Source: Oceaniferula spumae
GTDB taxonomy: Bacteria; Verrucomicrobiota; Verrucomicrobiia; Verrucomicrobiales; Akkermansiaceae
DNA: 64,000 bases
Reading direction: 5' to 3'
NCBI RefSeq assembly: GCF_042849255.1
Contig: NZ_AP026866.1
Coordinates: forward strand, 4,526,001-4,590,000
A model generated the notes under the pieces. It did no database searches. It was not told where the DNA came from and was given only the letters and a program-made list of their open reading frames with translations. The position numbers and the translations under genes are program-made. Position 1 is the first letter of the stretch. Every line of letters begins with the position of its first letter. This document shows positions 35,186 through 44,747 of this stretch, piece after piece.

Positions 35186-36412
35186 CTAACCCAACATCAT
35201 CGCGGCTTTTTTAACCGCGTTGATGAAGATCGCTACTTCCTCCTCAGTGTTATACGCGGCGAAGGATGCTCTCACTGTGCCAGTAATCCCGAAGCGGGCC
35301 ATCAGTGGTTGGCAGCAGTGATGACCGGTGCGGACCGCCACTCCCATCTGGTCGATCAGTGTGCCGAGATCGTAGTGATGGATGTTTCCGAGGAGGAAGG
35401 AAACCACCGCAGCTTTTTCAGGGGCTGTGCCAAAGAGCCGAATACCATCGATTTCTTTTAATCCAGCGGTTGCTAACTCTTGCAGTTGACGCTCGTGGGC
35501 AGCGATGTTTTCCATGCCCAGTCCGTTCATGTAATCGAGGGCGGCGGCCAATGCGATGGCCCCCTCGATATCCGGTGTGCCCGCTTCATATTTGAAGGGT
35601 AAATCGTTGTATGTGGTATGCTCGAAGGTGACCTCTTTGATCATCTCTCCACCTCCTCGCCATGGTGGGAGTTCTTCGAGGATTTCTTCCCGGCCATACA
35701 AAACTCCGATGCCAGTAGGTCCGTAAATTTTGTGCCCCGAAAAGGCGTAGAAATCGCAGCCTAACTCTTGAACGTCGATCCCCATGTGAGGCGCCGCCTG
35801 GGCACCGTCGAGCAGGACTAAAGCATCGTGTTGTTTTGCGGCGCTGACGATGGCTTCGATCGGATTAATCGTGCCCAAGGCATTGGAAACATGGTTAACG
35901 GCGACGAGCTTCACTGAGTTATTAAGCAGGGCGTGGTAGCCGTCCATATCGAGAGTTCCATCATCTAACACAGGGATGACTTTTAGCGTGGCTCCAGTGC
36001 GCTCACAGAGCATTTGCCAAGGGACAATGTTAGAGTGGTGCTCGAGCCCGGAGATGATCACGGAGTCACCTTGACCGATTTTTCCAGAGAGGCTCAGAGT
36101 GTTTGAAACGAGATTGATCGAGTCGGTCGTGCCAGAGGTAAAAATAATCTCGTGCTCGTGCCGGGAGTTCAAATGGCGGGCGACCGTTCCCCGCGCTGCT
36201 TCGTGGGCGAGCGTGGCCTCACGGGCCAATTTGTGGGCACCGCGGTGGATGTTGGCATTGATCTTTGAGTAATAGCCTGTGCTTGCTTCGATAACTTGTC
36301 GCGGAGTCTGGCTGGTGGCGGCATTGTCCAGATAGACAAGCGGCTTGCCATTGATTTCCTGATCGAGGATGGGGAAATCGGCGCGGATGGATTGTGGGTC
36401 AAAGGTAGGCAT
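35186..36412 (-). CDS. sufS: SufS-type cysteine desulfurase
   Basis: PLP-dependent class V aminotransferase fold, 408 aa, mobilising sulfur from cysteine for Fe-S cluster assembly. PLP lysine K228 (SGHKIYGPTG), the persulfide Cys C366 (RTGHHCCQP) and the phosphate-binding TSGTTDSINLV are intact. The type II group is indicated by the RTGHHC motif. Other suf genes are not adjacent. It starts 23 nt after the DUF4340 gene and seems to be last in that operon. Confidence 0.93.
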   Translation of the reverse strand: MPTFDPQSIRADFPILDQEINGKPLVYLDNAATSQTPRQVIEASTGYYSKINANIHRGAHKLAREATLAHEAARGTVARHLNSRHEHEIIFTSGTTDSINLVSNTLSLSGKIGQGDSVIISGLEHHSNIVPWQMLCERTGATLKVIPVLDDGTLDMDGYHALLNNSVKLVAVNHVSNALGTINPIEAIVSAAKQHDALVLLDGAQAAPHMGIDVQELGCDFYAFSGHKIYGPTGIGVLYGREEILEELPPWRGGGEMIKEVTFEHTTYNDLPFKYEAGTPDIEGAIALAAALDYMNGLGMENIAAHERQLQELATAGLKEIDGIRLFGTAPEKAAVVSFLLGNIHHYDLGTLIDQMGVAVRTGHHCCQPLMARFGITGTVRASFAAYNTEEEVAIFINAVKKAAMMLG

Positions 36413-36435
36413 GATGGCTGATAGCTCTTGGAAGG

Positions 36436-38358
36436 CTATTCAAAGAGGTCGACGTAGAGTTTCTTGATGGTCTCGGGATTGAGCAGGAAATAGTTCTCCT
36501 CGCCCTCGTTTTCGAGACTGTAGGGGACGGTGTCGATTTTTGCAAAATAGATAAAGTTCCCTGGGGTGTGGGCAATTTTCAGAGTCTTGATGACGGGTGG
36601 TAGAGTTGTTCCATCGTCAGCAACCCGCTGTACGTGCACCCGGATGATGGTGTCAGGCGTTTGCATGGCTTGGTTGGCCTGAAGGTGGACAGGTCCCAGC
36701 CACTTGGTGGTTTCCAGGCCTTCTAAATTGCTTAGCAAATTGTCCGCACGGTTAGGGTTGAGTTTTCCTGTCGCGTCTACGCCATTCACCTTGGCTTTCC
36801 AAAGACCACTGAAGTAATCGAAGTTCAGAGTCACAGGTGGTTTTCCTTTGCGCTCAATATCGATCTGGGTGACATCGACTTTAGGGATGTGCCAAGTGTG
36901 GGCCGTGCGCCATTGCCACGGGTTAATGGCAATTTTCCCCACGGTTTCATTGCTGATCTGCCAAATATTAGGACGACCAACAATGTGGGCGTAGATATTT
37001 TCCTTATTCGCACCACCGCGGCCAAGTGCGATACGCATGCCTTCGTCGTTGAAGCTGACAAATCCGATCTGAAGGAACGGACGGTCTAAGCCATAGGGTT
37101 TGAGGTCCGTGGCAGCATCGGTGATGAATTTTTGCACCTTGTCGCGCGTGACCGCCGTCATCAGATCGATCACCGCCTCTTGGTTAGCTGATTCATATCC
37201 TTTGCGGCGGAATACTCGCCACGTGGTTTTCTTGGTCCGGGTTAGTAGAGTGTCAGGTCGGCCGGTAGGGCGGATGATGATGGTCTTTAACTGCGGACCA
37301 TTGAGATGAGTCATGGTTTTTGACCGCAGGTCGTTAACGCCAGCCTGGAGTTGGCTGAGTGCAGTGGCTCCCGGAATCGCTTGGGTGAGGGGGAGGTGGA
37401 ATACGGCGTCGGGGCGGTCACTGATCGTGGCCAAGGTCGTTGTCTGGCTCTCAGTGGCAGGAGGGAAAACATGGAGTTTGATGTCATCCTTGGCACCGGC
37501 AAAGTGGATGGAAATTTCCCGAGCCTGATTGGTAGTGTCTCCGGCAGTAGGGAGGGTGACGCTGGACCGGTCTTCGACTTTGATCGCAGTCAGCCGTGCC
37601 ATGTTGACAAAGAGCTCCGAGATCGCAGCAGGGTCGACGCGAAGCTCCAAAGGTTTGGTGATGCTCCAGCCGGACCTGAGATTTGGCCGTGAGAGCACGA
37701 CTTCACCTTCGGCACTTTGGATGCTGACTTTGTCCAAGTAGGCGGGGCTGAAATGGAATGGATGATGATCTCGGAAACGCGAGAATTGTTGATTGAAGAG
37801 AGAATGGATGGCCGCGCCGGTTTTGATGGAACACAGGTAAACGTTCCTCTTTAATTCCTTGTCCGCCATGCGGATATAGGTGGTGGGAAGAGTGGCTTTT
37901 CCGTCTTCAGTGGGCACGTTCCAAGCCGCCAGTCGGCCTAGGCGATAGTCACAGATAAGGTTTCCCTTGGAGTCAGCCATCGTGATTCGAGTGTGGCCTT
38001 CGCGTAGTCCGAATTCACTCAATTCCAAGCCGGTTCTTGGAATGACCTCTTGCACCTCAAGTCCAGCTGTGAACTGGAAAAGGGAGCGAATGTAGAGCGG
38101 GTCAGCGCGGTCTTCCCATGGAGAATCACTGACCCAAATATTTCCAGCGAGTCTGAAGACCGCTTCTTTGCCTTCGCTGTCTGTCAGGGTGATACGCCGA
38201 ACCTTGTCGAGCTCCTCGACGTCAAACAATAACTCACCACGTTCGGTGGCGGTTGTTCCGAAGATGGCTGATCTGTATTTACTGCCTGTGTGCACCAAGG
38301 CCAGACCACCGAGAAGGGTGGCCAGAATCACGAGGAGGATGGTGGGCGTGTAGCGCAT
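36436..38358 (-). CDS. DUF4340-domain protein, membrane anchored
   Basis: 640 aa with an N-terminal signal anchor (about 5-25) and a long extracytoplasmic part of repeated beta-rich DUF4340 modules (LDKVRRITLTDSEGKEAVF..., with later LRSKTMTHLNGPQLKTIIIRP and VTQIDIERKGKPPVTL). In many bacteria this family follows GldF/GldG-like ABC genes, as here. The function is unknown; a periplasmic accessory role for the exporter is inferred. Confidence 0.8.
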   Translation of the reverse strand: MRYTPTILLVILATLLGGLALVHTGSKYRSAIFGTTATERGELLFDVEELDKVRRITLTDSEGKEAVFRLAGNIWVSDSPWEDRADPLYIRSLFQFTAGLEVQEVIPRTGLELSEFGLREGHTRITMADSKGNLICDYRLGRLAAWNVPTEDGKATLPTTYIRMADKELKRNVYLCSIKTGAAIHSLFNQQFSRFRDHHPFHFSPAYLDKVSIQSAEGEVVLSRPNLRSGWSITKPLELRVDPAAISELFVNMARLTAIKVEDRSSVTLPTAGDTTNQAREISIHFAGAKDDIKLHVFPPATESQTTTLATISDRPDAVFHLPLTQAIPGATALSQLQAGVNDLRSKTMTHLNGPQLKTIIIRPTGRPDTLLTRTKKTTWRVFRRKGYESANQEAVIDLMTAVTRDKVQKFITDAATDLKPYGLDRPFLQIGFVSFNDEGMRIALGRGGANKENIYAHIVGRPNIWQISNETVGKIAINPWQWRTAHTWHIPKVDVTQIDIERKGKPPVTLNFDYFSGLWKAKVNGVDATGKLNPNRADNLLSNLEGLETTKWLGPVHLQANQAMQTPDTIIRVHVQRVADDGTTLPPVIKTLKIAHTPGNFIYFAKIDTVPYSLENEGEENYFLLNPETIKKLYVDLFE

Positions 38359-38408
38359 GACGGCGTAGGAATATACGATCTGTTATCTGCCTGTTTACGG
38401 GGCAGGAC

Positions 38409-40052
38409 TTAAGCTCGGCGAACATTCCAAACAATCAACGATGTTAGAATGACAGCTCCAGGAAGGAAGATCAGCAGTAGTCGGCTGATAAAGGTATTGT
38501 GCGAGTCGAGCAGAGTGATTTTGTGACGGTGAAGTTTACGAGGACCGATACCGATCAAATCCTCACGCCCAACTAGCCAGTTAATGCTGGATTTTACGAA
38601 ATCAGCTTGTTCTGGTCGGGTGTTCTTGGAGGCCAGGAAATCAGTATTGCTGATGACCACCATTTTCGACACTAACTGGGCAGTGTCGTCTGAAGTGGCT
38701 TGTCCACGTAGGATCGCAGCGGCGAGGTAAAGTGGAGCCGTGTGATCTTCCTCAGGGTTGAATACTGGATTTTCCTCCTTGTAGCGGGTTTCTCCCCACC
38801 ATCCATCGGCGGCTTGGACCAGAGCGATGGGTCGAATGCGTTTGTTCATCAGTTGATCGTCGTTTTCACGAACTTCCAGACTGTTGCTGGTTCCATCGAA
38901 AACTGTCGACTTCCCCCCGAGATCAAGGTTGATTTCAGCTCCTCGTGTGAAGACCGCACGGACACTGGATAACGTCTGTTTGTTTTCCACGCTGATGACC
39001 CGATCATTACGCGGAGTGATACCATAATTACGAAGGAAAATACGCAGGTTGCTGAGTTCCACCGAGGGATCGAGGGTGATGAAGAGCGACGACCGTGGAC
39101 GGTCCCAATATTCCGTGACCATCTTGAGTTCTCGCTCAGAGAGGTCATACTGTGGCGCGATCAAGGCCAAGCCCTCGGCATCTTTAGGGATGCTTTGGAT
39201 ATCTGTTAGTCGAACCGGCACCATCTGGATGTTTTGCTGCCAAAGTAGGCTGGCGAGAACTTTCCAAGCTGGCTCACCATCGCTGGCTTCGAGGTTGCTC
39301 TTATCGGCTGCGAAATAAATTTTGCGAGGACGGCCCTCGATAGCGCCAATGAATGAAGATGTGATCACGTCCTCATCTTGCCATGCGGCGATGAAGCGAT
39401 TCCGAAACTGATCCAATTCCTCGAGATAGAGCTGCTTGACATAGACGGTGCGGACATGCGCTGAGAGTTGCTGCAGATCAGCTTGATCGCCTGTCGCGTC
39501 TTTGGCCGCCTCGGCGGTTTTGCCTTGGTCGGTTTCGTCAGTCGCTGAGGTTTCACCGTCAGTTTTTGGGGCAGCCGCTGATTCAGCTTCTGCGCTACGG
39601 CCATCCACGATGATCATGTCCTCGATGTAAGGTTGGCCGTAAATTTGGGCAATTTCCAGTGTCCGGTCTGTCTGACGGGCTGGATCAACAAACTCGAGCT
39701 CCACAGAATCGCCACCCAAGCGGTTGTATTCATCCAGCAGGTTCCGCATGCGTGAGTAGTGGGGAGAGCCTCGGCGAATCACTGCAATGATACGGATGGG
39801 CTCCTTGCGGTCCTGAACCGATGTTCCCTTGAGAAGCTTCGAGGTGAAATCAGAAAGAGTGAAATCCTGCCGCTCAGTGAGATCGATACGTGAATGACGG
39901 GCACAGCTGAGGTAGTTCACCGAGATGAGCACGATGCAGAAGGCAACCACCTGAATGGCTACGAGAATGCTATGGCCGAGTCTTCGTATGGGACGCTGGA
40001 CCGCAGGTGTTGCAGCCTCTTCGACGGGTTCTGTGGATGGAGTATCCGGCAT
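38409..40052 (-). CDS. GldG-like ABC-associated protein
   Basis: 547 aa protein of the GldG/ABC_transp_aux type: an N-terminal membrane helix (about 27-49), a large extracytoplasmic domain (RIDLTERQDFTLSD, RGSPHYSRMRNLLDEY, VELEFVDPARQ) and a C-terminal membrane helix (about 520-543). A Glu/Asp/Ala-rich low-complexity stretch occurs near residues 155-190. Relatives in Bacteroidetes take part in gliding and secretion, but this type is also widespread in non-gliders. The ATG at 40052 is preferred over 40100, which would overlap the permease gene. Confidence 0.8.
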   Translation of the reverse strand: MPDTPSTEPVEEAATPAVQRPIRRLGHSILVAIQVVAFCIVLISVNYLSCARHSRIDLTERQDFTLSDFTSKLLKGTSVQDRKEPIRIIAVIRRGSPHYSRMRNLLDEYNRLGGDSVELEFVDPARQTDRTLEIAQIYGQPYIEDMIIVDGRSAEAESAAAPKTDGETSATDETDQGKTAEAAKDATGDQADLQQLSAHVRTVYVKQLYLEELDQFRNRFIAAWQDEDVITSSFIGAIEGRPRKIYFAADKSNLEASDGEPAWKVLASLLWQQNIQMVPVRLTDIQSIPKDAEGLALIAPQYDLSERELKMVTEYWDRPRSSLFITLDPSVELSNLRIFLRNYGITPRNDRVISVENKQTLSSVRAVFTRGAEINLDLGGKSTVFDGTSNSLEVRENDDQLMNKRIRPIALVQAADGWWGETRYKEENPVFNPEEDHTAPLYLAAAILRGQATSDDTAQLVSKMVVISNTDFLASKNTRPEQADFVKSSINWLVGREDLIGIGPRKLHRHKITLLDSHNTFISRLLLIFLPGAVILTSLIVWNVRRA

Positions 40053-40087
40053 GTTGGGAAAACGTAGGTGGGAAAAAACAGATTGAA

Positions 40088-40840
40088 TCAGGATTTCCAA
40101 CGGCGGAAATCGAGTGTGATATGAGTCAGGAATAGGAAGAAGGCCGACATGCTGAGGTAGTAGACGATCGGTCGAGTATCGACTAAGCCTTTTGCAAAAT
40201 TAACCAGATGGTCCTGGATGGAGACGTATTGGAAAATGGGGGACGCCTTGAATCCTTCACCCAAGTAGTAGGGCACAAATCCGAGGAAAAAGAGAATCAC
40301 CAAGAATGCGATGGTGATGATGCCGGCAACGATCTGGCTGGAGGTAAGTGTCGAGGCCAGACAGCCGATCGCGAGGAAGAAGCTCCCCATAAGCAGGAGA
40401 ATGGCATAAGTCCCGAGGATTTGCCCCATTTCTACTGGAGCGGCAGAGCCTGTTACCCAGCCGAAAATTTTCAGCTGAAGCAAAATGGGTAACCAAAGCA
40501 GGGCGTAGAATGCGAGAGCTGCGAGGTATTTGGAAAAGACGACTTGGGCGGTGGTCACCGGTGCCGTCATCAAGGTCTCTAATGTGCCGGTTTTTGCCTC
40601 CTCCGCGAAGAGTCGCATCGTCAGCAGAGGGAAAATAAACAGGAAATAAAACCAAAAGTGAGGCGTCCGCAGCGACACTAATAGGAAGTTTTCAACCATC
40701 GGGCCGTCTTTCATCTGCTCCATCGCACCCGACATCGACAGGCCTTGCATGAACAGAACGAGAGCCAGAACCACCCAGCCGAAGGGGGTCAGGAAGTAGT
40801 TTTTAAATTCCTTCCGGAAAAGTATGGAAAATACGCGCAT
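40088..40840 (-). CDS. GldF-like ABC-2 type permease
   Basis: 250 aa membrane protein with six predicted helices. LFAEEAKTGTLETLMTAPVTTAQVVFSKYLAA is the typical ABC-2 signature loop. It partners the GldG-like protein encoded next. The ATP-binding subunit expected just upstream is not there: the upstream neighbour is an unrelated 864-aa gene. The ATG at 40840 is supported by the family N-terminus (FRKEFKNYFLTPFGW). Confidence 0.85.
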   Translation of the reverse strand: MRVFSILFRKEFKNYFLTPFGWVVLALVLFMQGLSMSGAMEQMKDGPMVENFLLVSLRTPHFWFYFLFIFPLLTMRLFAEEAKTGTLETLMTAPVTTAQVVFSKYLAALAFYALLWLPILLQLKIFGWVTGSAAPVEMGQILGTYAILLLMGSFFLAIGCLASTLTSSQIVAGIITIAFLVILFFLGFVPYYLGEGFKASPIFQYVSIQDHLVNFAKGLVDTRPIVYYLSMSAFFLFLTHITLDFRRWKS

Positions 40841-40960
40841 GAATGAGGAAGATTCTCTGCACGGGAGATAAGGGAAATTCCGATCATGGGGAAGGGAATT
40901 CAACGCTAAGTTTCGGCTGAAACCCACATTTGGCAATGGAAGTGAGTGGTCGCCGTGGCA

Positions 40961-43555
40961 TCACGGTTCATCGTCGTGTCGGATACCGTGAATTTGGTAA
41001 TGGATCTCGAAGTGATCGCGGGCTTCGGAATGCAGTGCTTGTTCCACGGATTTGTGAAAATCCTTGAGCGTATCGTCTTTGGGGTCGTCGTGGTTTTCAG
41101 AGCCCCCTCCCGATATTGAATAAATATTTTTACCCTGTAATTGGGTGGAGAGTGAAAAATTCCACTGATCTGCTTTCTGTTTTGGCGTCTCACTTTGGCT
41201 CAGTGATATCAGCATGTGCAGGCCGCGTGCCTCTGATGATCTGTGGATGGATAGGGTGATTCCTCGCGTCGAGGAGTTTTTCATTTCTTGATTACATGCG
41301 GTGATCAGTTGGATGAGAGTATCCGCTGAGAGACTTGTGCCTTGATGGGCTTTCACCCACTTGGTGACGGCCGGGTTGCGATATTTCTTTGGGGCGACTT
41401 GAATGAAGGCCAATGAATTGACTAAGTTCCGCGCATTGGAGTTTACGGCCAATCGAGTCAGAGGTGATGTATCCTCATCCATGGATTCCTGATACTCGAG
41501 CAGCTCGTCTAGCGCGCTGATACCGTGTTTTTGAATCAACTTCCGGAACGCAACTAGTTGAACATCGTCAAGGGCGTCACGTAGTTCGGCATCAACACCT
41601 GGAGGCAATGAGGCTGGTTTCGGAAGAGGGGCAGGGAGCGGTTTCAGGTTCTTTGTCTTCCGTGTCTCGTTGATGATTTTCAGCCGCATCGCCTCGCGCT
41701 TGGTCCACTCTGCCTGATGATCGTAGTCATAGTGCTTGGGCCAAACTTTCGCTAGAGCTGCGCCAGCCATGTCGCAGACTCGAGGGTCTGTGTAGTTGAG
41801 GTCTCCGATACTTCCTGACATGCCAGTTCGTTGCCTGGTGTCTTCCAGAAACGTGACCATGGTCTGCTGGGCAATGGCGGAATATTCATCTCCCGGGTTA
41901 TTGAGCCCATAGACGTGCTGGGCGATTTCGATTTTGCGATCAATGGATAGACGATTGATTTTGGTTAGGATGGTTTTGAAAGCGGTAGGGGAATTTGTTC
42001 CTAACAAAAACATTAAAATGTCATCTGCGGGTGAACCTCCAAAGTCATCAGCGCTTTTCCAATTTTCAGGGTTGTTCCATGCCTCAATAGCTGCAGGCAG
42101 CGCTAGCGGTGATTTCCTGTGATGTAACGCTGAGATCACCGTGAGATGTCCGCCGGGAAAACGGAGATCAGCCAGAGCTTCAGTGAGGATTTTCAAGCTC
42201 TCCGGATGCTCGCTGACAAGAATGCTGCGGATCAACGAACTGAACACCCAGTCATCTTTGGCCGCCTTGAGTCCAGCTCTGGCAGCAGTAGGCGCATCCT
42301 CGGGATACTTTTTGAACAGTCGAGTTAAACAAGTATCCGCACTGGGACCAGCGGCGCACACGAGGTCGATCAAATGTTTCCGTTCGCCCTTTTTCTGATA
42401 GTTTTCCCACCATACCGTTGCATTGAGTATGGTCTTTTCAAGGTCCTCCGGTTTACTCCAGATACCTGTGGGGCCAAAGCGCTCGCCTGTGATACGAGTG
42501 AGGATCTGATTTGCAGCATCTCCGATAGTTAGGATGGAATGGGAAAAATAAAAATCCCGATGGTAGCCGACCGATCGAGTGGGGGTGTCGTCATCGAGGA
42601 CTTTGATCAGAAAAGGAACGACCTCATAGCCGATGTTCAACAGTTGTAATGCCGGGGAGGGGTTCTTAACTTGCTCAATAGGTTTGAATCCATCCTGAGC
42701 AAAAATATCACACCAGCCAGGCTGTCCCATTTGTGCGCCGTTCTGATCCCTAAGCTGGTAGATGAGGTCTTTGATTTTCTCAGTTTCGGTGAGATTGCTG
42801 AAAGGGGTTTTCTCTCGGAGTTGCTGATGTGTTTTCTCACCGGCCAGCATTTTCCTGAGTTTTACTTCGAGCTTTTTGGCTCGGGCGAAGTGCTCACTTT
42901 GTGGATAATGTTTGATGAACACGACTAAGCGATCGTGGAGTTCTCGGCGTGTGTGGCTGGTGTCGTTGAAGTCCAGAATGATTCTCCAGAACGTTGTATG
43001 AGCTAACTCCTTTTGCAGTTCTGTTAGGTCTGTGATGCGTGTTGTTTCTCGGTGGTGGAATGTCGGGATCGCCTTGGCTTGGAAAATTTTTCGAGCTAGT
43101 TCAATGTGGCCTTTATCGTGACAGGCCATGGAAATGTAAAATTGCTCCACAGTTCCAGCGGCAGGCTGCGCACCCCATCCGAGCATGCGGGTTTCTTTCT
43201 GTGCCTTGAGAGCTTGTAAGAACGTCTCTGCCCAAGGTTTGAATGAGATGTTTTTTACTTTTACATTTCCCATGTAAGAATCCTTCAGAGAAAGATCAAA
43301 GTGTTTCTTGGCTAGATCGAGGGTGATAAATTTGAACTCTTTCCCTGCTTCATATTTTACGAGATAGGAATGGGTAATGTAAGGTTTCTTTTCACCCCCA
43401 ATAGTGTAGTAGCCATTATGAACCTCAATGAGCTGTAAATCTTTGGCACTGGGTTTGCCTAGTGTTAGATACCAAGCCCGACATTGATCGTAGAGGTTTG
43501 CCACAACTATTTGAGTAGAGATGAATAATAAGAAGATGACTTCAGCAAATCTCAT
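40961..43555 (-). CDS. Large exported protein of unknown function, helical-repeat-like
   Basis: Not recognised. 864 aa with a signal peptide (about 1-19, ending VVA). The mature part is mainly helical, and the middle (about 290-560) has HEAT-like helix pairs: VPFLIKVLDDDTPTRS, KHLIDLVCAAGPSA, SLKILTEALADLRFPGGHLTVISALHH. The gene lies 19 nt after cdd, so it may be transcribed with the deo genes, and 120 nt before the permease gene. The ATG at 43555 opens on the signal peptide; a start at 43654 would overlap cdd. Confidence 0.65.
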   Translation of the reverse strand: MRFAEVIFLLFISTQIVVANLYDQCRAWYLTLGKPSAKDLQLIEVHNGYYTIGGEKKPYITHSYLVKYEAGKEFKFITLDLAKKHFDLSLKDSYMGNVKVKNISFKPWAETFLQALKAQKETRMLGWGAQPAAGTVEQFYISMACHDKGHIELARKIFQAKAIPTFHHRETTRITDLTELQKELAHTTFWRIILDFNDTSHTRRELHDRLVVFIKHYPQSEHFARAKKLEVKLRKMLAGEKTHQQLREKTPFSNLTETEKIKDLIYQLRDQNGAQMGQPGWCDIFAQDGFKPIEQVKNPSPALQLLNIGYEVVPFLIKVLDDDTPTRSVGYHRDFYFSHSILTIGDAANQILTRITGERFGPTGIWSKPEDLEKTILNATVWWENYQKKGERKHLIDLVCAAGPSADTCLTRLFKKYPEDAPTAARAGLKAAKDDWVFSSLIRSILVSEHPESLKILTEALADLRFPGGHLTVISALHHRKSPLALPAAIEAWNNPENWKSADDFGGSPADDILMFLLGTNSPTAFKTILTKINRLSIDRKIEIAQHVYGLNNPGDEYSAIAQQTMVTFLEDTRQRTGMSGSIGDLNYTDPRVCDMAGAALAKVWPKHYDYDHQAEWTKREAMRLKIINETRKTKNLKPLPAPLPKPASLPPGVDAELRDALDDVQLVAFRKLIQKHGISALDELLEYQESMDEDTSPLTRLAVNSNARNLVNSLAFIQVAPKKYRNPAVTKWVKAHQGTSLSADTLIQLITACNQEMKNSSTRGITLSIHRSSEARGLHMLISLSQSETPKQKADQWNFSLSTQLQGKNIYSISGGGSENHDDPKDDTLKDFHKSVEQALHSEARDHFEIHYQIHGIRHDDEP

Positions 43556-43574
43556 GGGGTGGTGGGATGACGGT

Positions 43575-43964
43575 TTAGCTGAGGTTCTCCGGTCCAAAGG
43601 CATCCGGTAGCATGACATCCAACGTAGTCTCGCGGACAAGTTGGCCGTTTTCATCTCCCAGATAGATTTTCATACATGGATTGAACTCATTGAGCACCTG
43701 CCGGCAGGCACCACATGGAGATCCTCCGCCTAGCAATGAGATGGCGATTGCAGAGAAGTTTCTTACCCCCTCGGATATTGCTGTAAAGACAGCCGTGCGC
43801 TCGGCGCAATTAGTTAGACCGTAGGAAGCGTTTTCGACATTGCAGCCAGTGAAGACGGTGCCGTTGTCCGATAATAGCGCCGCCCCAACTAAGAACTTTG
43901 AGTAGGGAGCATAAGCCGATTTCCGAGCTTCGGAAGCAAGTTTGAGTAATTCTGAAGCAGTCAT
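43575..43964 (-). CDS. cdd: Cytidine deaminase
   Basis: Homotetrameric-type zinc enzyme (129 aa) deaminating cytidine and deoxycytidine to uridine and deoxyuridine. Zinc ligands C53 (NCAERTA), C84 and C87 (PCGACRQ) and the catalytic Glu55 are present. It ends the nucleoside salvage set deoA-deoB-deoD-cdd and lies 12 nt after deoD. Confidence 0.95.
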   Translation of the reverse strand: MTASELLKLASEARKSAYAPYSKFLVGAALLSDNGTVFTGCNVENASYGLTNCAERTAVFTAISEGVRNFSAIAISLLGGGSPCGACRQVLNEFNPCMKIYLGDENGQLVRETTLDVMLPDAFGPENLS

Positions 43965-43976
43965 GATGATATGTTG

Positions 43977-44705
43977 TTAGGCCAATCCTTGTGGGGATTC
44001 TATCAGTCGCGTAGCCTCTAAAGCGATTTTCATCATCTCTTCAAAACTCGACTGACGTTCGGCGGAAGTGGTCGCTTCTCCTGTGCGGATGTGATCGGAA
44101 ACGGTGCAAATGGCAGCCGCATTGGCCCCATACTCGGTCGCGATACCATAGAGTCCGGCTGCCTCCATCTCTATGCCGAGGATGTTCATCTTCTCCAAGG
44201 TGTCGAACATCGATGGATTCGGAGTGTAAAAGAGATCGGCGGAAAACATGTTGCCGTTGGTGACGGAAATGTCCAGAGCTCCAGCGGCGTCGTTAAGAGC
44301 CTTGAGCAATGGCCAACTGGCGATAGCTGCGTAGTCGTGGCCTTGGAAACGTTGACGGTTCACGGCGGAGTCGGTGCAGGCACCTAGTCCGATGAGAACA
44401 TCGCGGACTTTGACCTCTTTACTCACAGCCCCGCAGCTGCCAACGCGAATCAGGTTCTTAACTCCGTATTCAGTGATCAGCTCTTTGGCATAGATTGAGA
44501 TCGATGGGATGCCCATGCCGCTTCCCATGACGGAGACAGGCGTGCCGTTGTATTTGCCAGTGAAGGCAAACATGTTGCGCACGGCATTGATTTTTTTGAC
44601 TTCGGTTAGAAAAGTCTCGGCAATGTACTCGGCGCGTAAGGGATCGCCGGGCAACAGGCATGTGGTGGCGAAATCGCCAGCTTTGGCTTCAATGTGTGGA
44701 GTCAT
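43977..44705 (-). CDS. deoD: Purine-nucleoside phosphorylase (DeoD type)
   Basis: 242 aa hexameric-type phosphorylase cleaving purine (deoxy)nucleosides to base plus (deoxy)ribose 1-phosphate. Motifs are LLPGDPLRAEYIAE (phosphate), GMGIPSISIYAKELI, RVGSCGA and GIEMEAAGLY. The active-site Asp is in TVSDHI. It is 19 nt after deoB, with the TCAGG-type repeat filling the junction. Confidence 0.95.
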   Translation of the reverse strand: MTPHIEAKAGDFATTCLLPGDPLRAEYIAETFLTEVKKINAVRNMFAFTGKYNGTPVSVMGSGMGIPSISIYAKELITEYGVKNLIRVGSCGAVSKEVKVRDVLIGLGACTDSAVNRQRFQGHDYAAIASWPLLKALNDAAGALDISVTNGNMFSADLFYTPNPSMFDTLEKMNILGIEMEAAGLYGIATEYGANAAAICTVSDHIRTGEATTSAERQSSFEEMMKIALEATRLIESPQGLA

Positions 44706-44710
44706 TTTAT

Positions 44711-44747
44711 TCAGGGGACGGATGTCAGAATTCAGGTATCAGGGGAG
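44711..44747. repeat. Short-period TCAGG repeat at the deoB 3' end
   Basis: TCAGGGGACGGATGTCAGAA followed by TTCAGGTATCAGGGGAG. It resembles the repeats at 1-45 and 53323-53359. It spans the deoB-deoD junction and supplies the last deoB codons (…TPLIPEF) and its stop codon at 44725-44727. Confidence 0.65.
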
